The position numbers were made by a program, and so were the translations under genes. The notes beneath the pieces were generated by a model. That model did not search any database, was not told the DNA's origin, and saw only the letters and a program-made list of their open reading frames with translations. A stretch of DNA of 64,000 nucleotides from CBDCCV01 sp965215025 (lineage in GTDB: Bacteria > Bacteroidota > Rhodothermia > Rhodothermales > Salinibacteraceae): assembly GCA_965215025.1 (NCBI GenBank), contig CBDCCV010000002.1, positions 310,001 through 374,000 of the forward strand, read 5' to 3'. Shown piece after piece: positions 63,180-64,000 of this stretch (its first letter is position 1; each line of letters starts with the position of its first letter).

Positions 63180-64000
63180 CTACATGGAAAAAGGCGGATG
63201 CTGAGCCGCGAGGTACGTGGCCTCGTCGAGGGCGGCGGCGTAGGCGGTCTGGAGCGCTTCGGCCTGCGCGGGCATGCATTGGCCGGCGGCGGCGGCGCGC
63301 TCGGCCTGGGCTGCGAGCCGCGCGCGGAGCGCCTCGGCGTCGTAGCGCACCTCGGCAAGCTGCTCGGCGACGCGCGTGGCCGGGCGGCAGGACGCCACGC
63401 GGAAGCCGCCCGGCGCCTCGGCATCCAGCTCCAGGCTCACATCGGAAGGCTGCCCGAAGAGGTTGTGCATGTCGCCCAGGGTGTCCTGGTAGGCGCCCAC
63501 GAGGAAGAAGCCGAGCGGGTACGGCTCCCCGGAGCGCGTCGGGTGCAGCTCCAGAAACGGCTTCGTCCCCGCCGGCGTCACGAAGTCGGCCACGGCGCCG
63601 TCCGAGTCGCACGTCAGGTCGATGAGGGTGGCGCGGCGGGTAGGCCGCTCCAGAAGACGTCCCAGCGGCATGACCGGAAAGCGCTGCCCGAGCGCCCAGT
63701 GATCCGGGATGGAGCGGAAGACGGAGAAGTTGCACAGGTAGTGATCGGCGGCCTGCGCGGCGAGGCGGCTGAGCGCGGGCGAGCGCTCGGCAGCGGGGCC
63801 GAGGCGCGCGGCGTGGCGGCCCAGGGCGTAGCACGCGGCGCCGTACAGCTTCTCGACCGCCGCCTTGGCGCGCAGCGAGAGCAGCCCCGCGCGGAAGCGC
63901 TCGGCGGCGCTCCGGCGCGCCTCTTCTGCATGGGCGTGGAGCGCGCGCAAGGCTTCGGCCGGCACGGGCGTTTCCACGTTTTCGTCGGCCACGCGGAGCT
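63180..64000 (-). CDS. speA: Biosynthetic arginine decarboxylase, C-terminal part (runs off the window)
   Basis: Makes agmatine from arginine, the first step of one putrescine/polyamine route; PLP-dependent. Only the last 273 or so residues are present; the frame is open to the right edge. Family landmarks are CNFSVFRSIPDHWALGQRFP, LIDLTCDSDGAVADFV (active-site Cys region of the C-terminal domain), ELHPTRSGEPYPLGFFLVGA and YQDTLGDMHNLFG. It ends with a normal helical C-terminus. E. coli SpeA has about 660 residues, so more than half lies outside. Confidence 0.93.
   Translation of the reverse strand, partial: LRVADENVETPVPAEALRALHAHAEEARRSAAERFRAGLLSLRAKAAVEKLYGAACYALGRHAARLGPAAERSPALSRLAAQAADHYLCNFSVFRSIPDHWALGQRFPVMPLGRLLERPTRRATLIDLTCDSDGAVADFVTPAGTKPFLELHPTRSGEPYPLGFFLVGAYQDTLGDMHNLFGQPSDVSLELDAEAPGGFRVASCRPATRVAEQLAEVRYDAEALRARLAAQAERAAAAGQCMPAQAEALQTAYAAALDEATYLAAQHPPFSM

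Overview
The window is GC-rich, densely coded DNA from a bacterium that looks like a member of the Rhodothermota (Salinibacter/Rhodothermus/Rubricoccus-like) or a close relative within the Bacteroidota/FCB group. The evidence is a SusC/SusD pair, several outer-membrane lipoproteins, a protein with a type IX secretion C-terminal sorting domain, a two-component-type propeller protein, and start codons that mostly lack a Shine-Dalgarno sequence. Assignment below class is inference. I see no rRNA, tRNA, CRISPR array, integrase or transposase.

Layout. 0.1-13.2 kb: housekeeping and catabolic genes (aldehyde dehydrogenase, nicotinamidase, a secreted esterase fused to a COG4315-type domain, a propeller protein, the fadI-fadJ beta-oxidation pair, queE, a MNT/HEPN toxin-antitoxin pair inserted at the queE 3' end, a secreted EEP phosphodiesterase, a YjbQ protein). 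13.3-22.0 kb: a starch/maltodextrin utilisation locus (susC, susD, SusE/F-like lipoprotein, secreted GH13 amylase) behind two LacI-type operators. 22.1-28.9 kb: mscL, a giant secreted lipase gene broken by an exact 18-bp tandem duplication that makes a TAG codon, and a FitA/FitB-like toxin-antitoxin pair. 29.0-47.7 kb: an unusually complete alpha-glucan/trehalose block (glgB, treS-maltokinase fusion, glgE, glgX, treY, treZ, malQ) with a DUF559 nuclease gene, a Ca2+/Na+ exchanger gene and a Cys/Gly-tailed unknown. 47.8-57.1 kb: a bacterial PH-domain pair, an epimerase-like gene, egtB and egtD, glgC, an RNase H-like unknown and ppa. 57.2-64 kb: AIM24-family protein, small lipoproteins and membrane proteins, an outer-membrane barrel, a CYTH protein, and the 3' part of speA running off the right edge.

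How the genes fit together. Extracellular starch would be bound and imported by SusCD and partners, cut by the secreted GH13 enzyme, and processed inside by MalQ and GlgX. GlgC supplies ADP-glucose. TreY/TreZ turn glucan ends into trehalose. TreS-maltokinase and GlgE return trehalose to glucan through maltose and maltose-1-phosphate, and GlgB branches it. Together with mscL, a cation exchanger coupled to treZ, and egtB/egtD, this suggests a lifestyle with osmotic and oxidative stress (inference). No glgA or glgP is seen in the window.

Intergenic DNA is rich in dispersed inverted repeats of several families: GTAGGGGC-ended palindromes (seven copies), G5/C5 hairpins that bracket the DUF559 gene, and the widespread CATCCTGA..GAAGGATCT and GCAATCTC types. 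Some of them supply the stop codon of the gene they follow.
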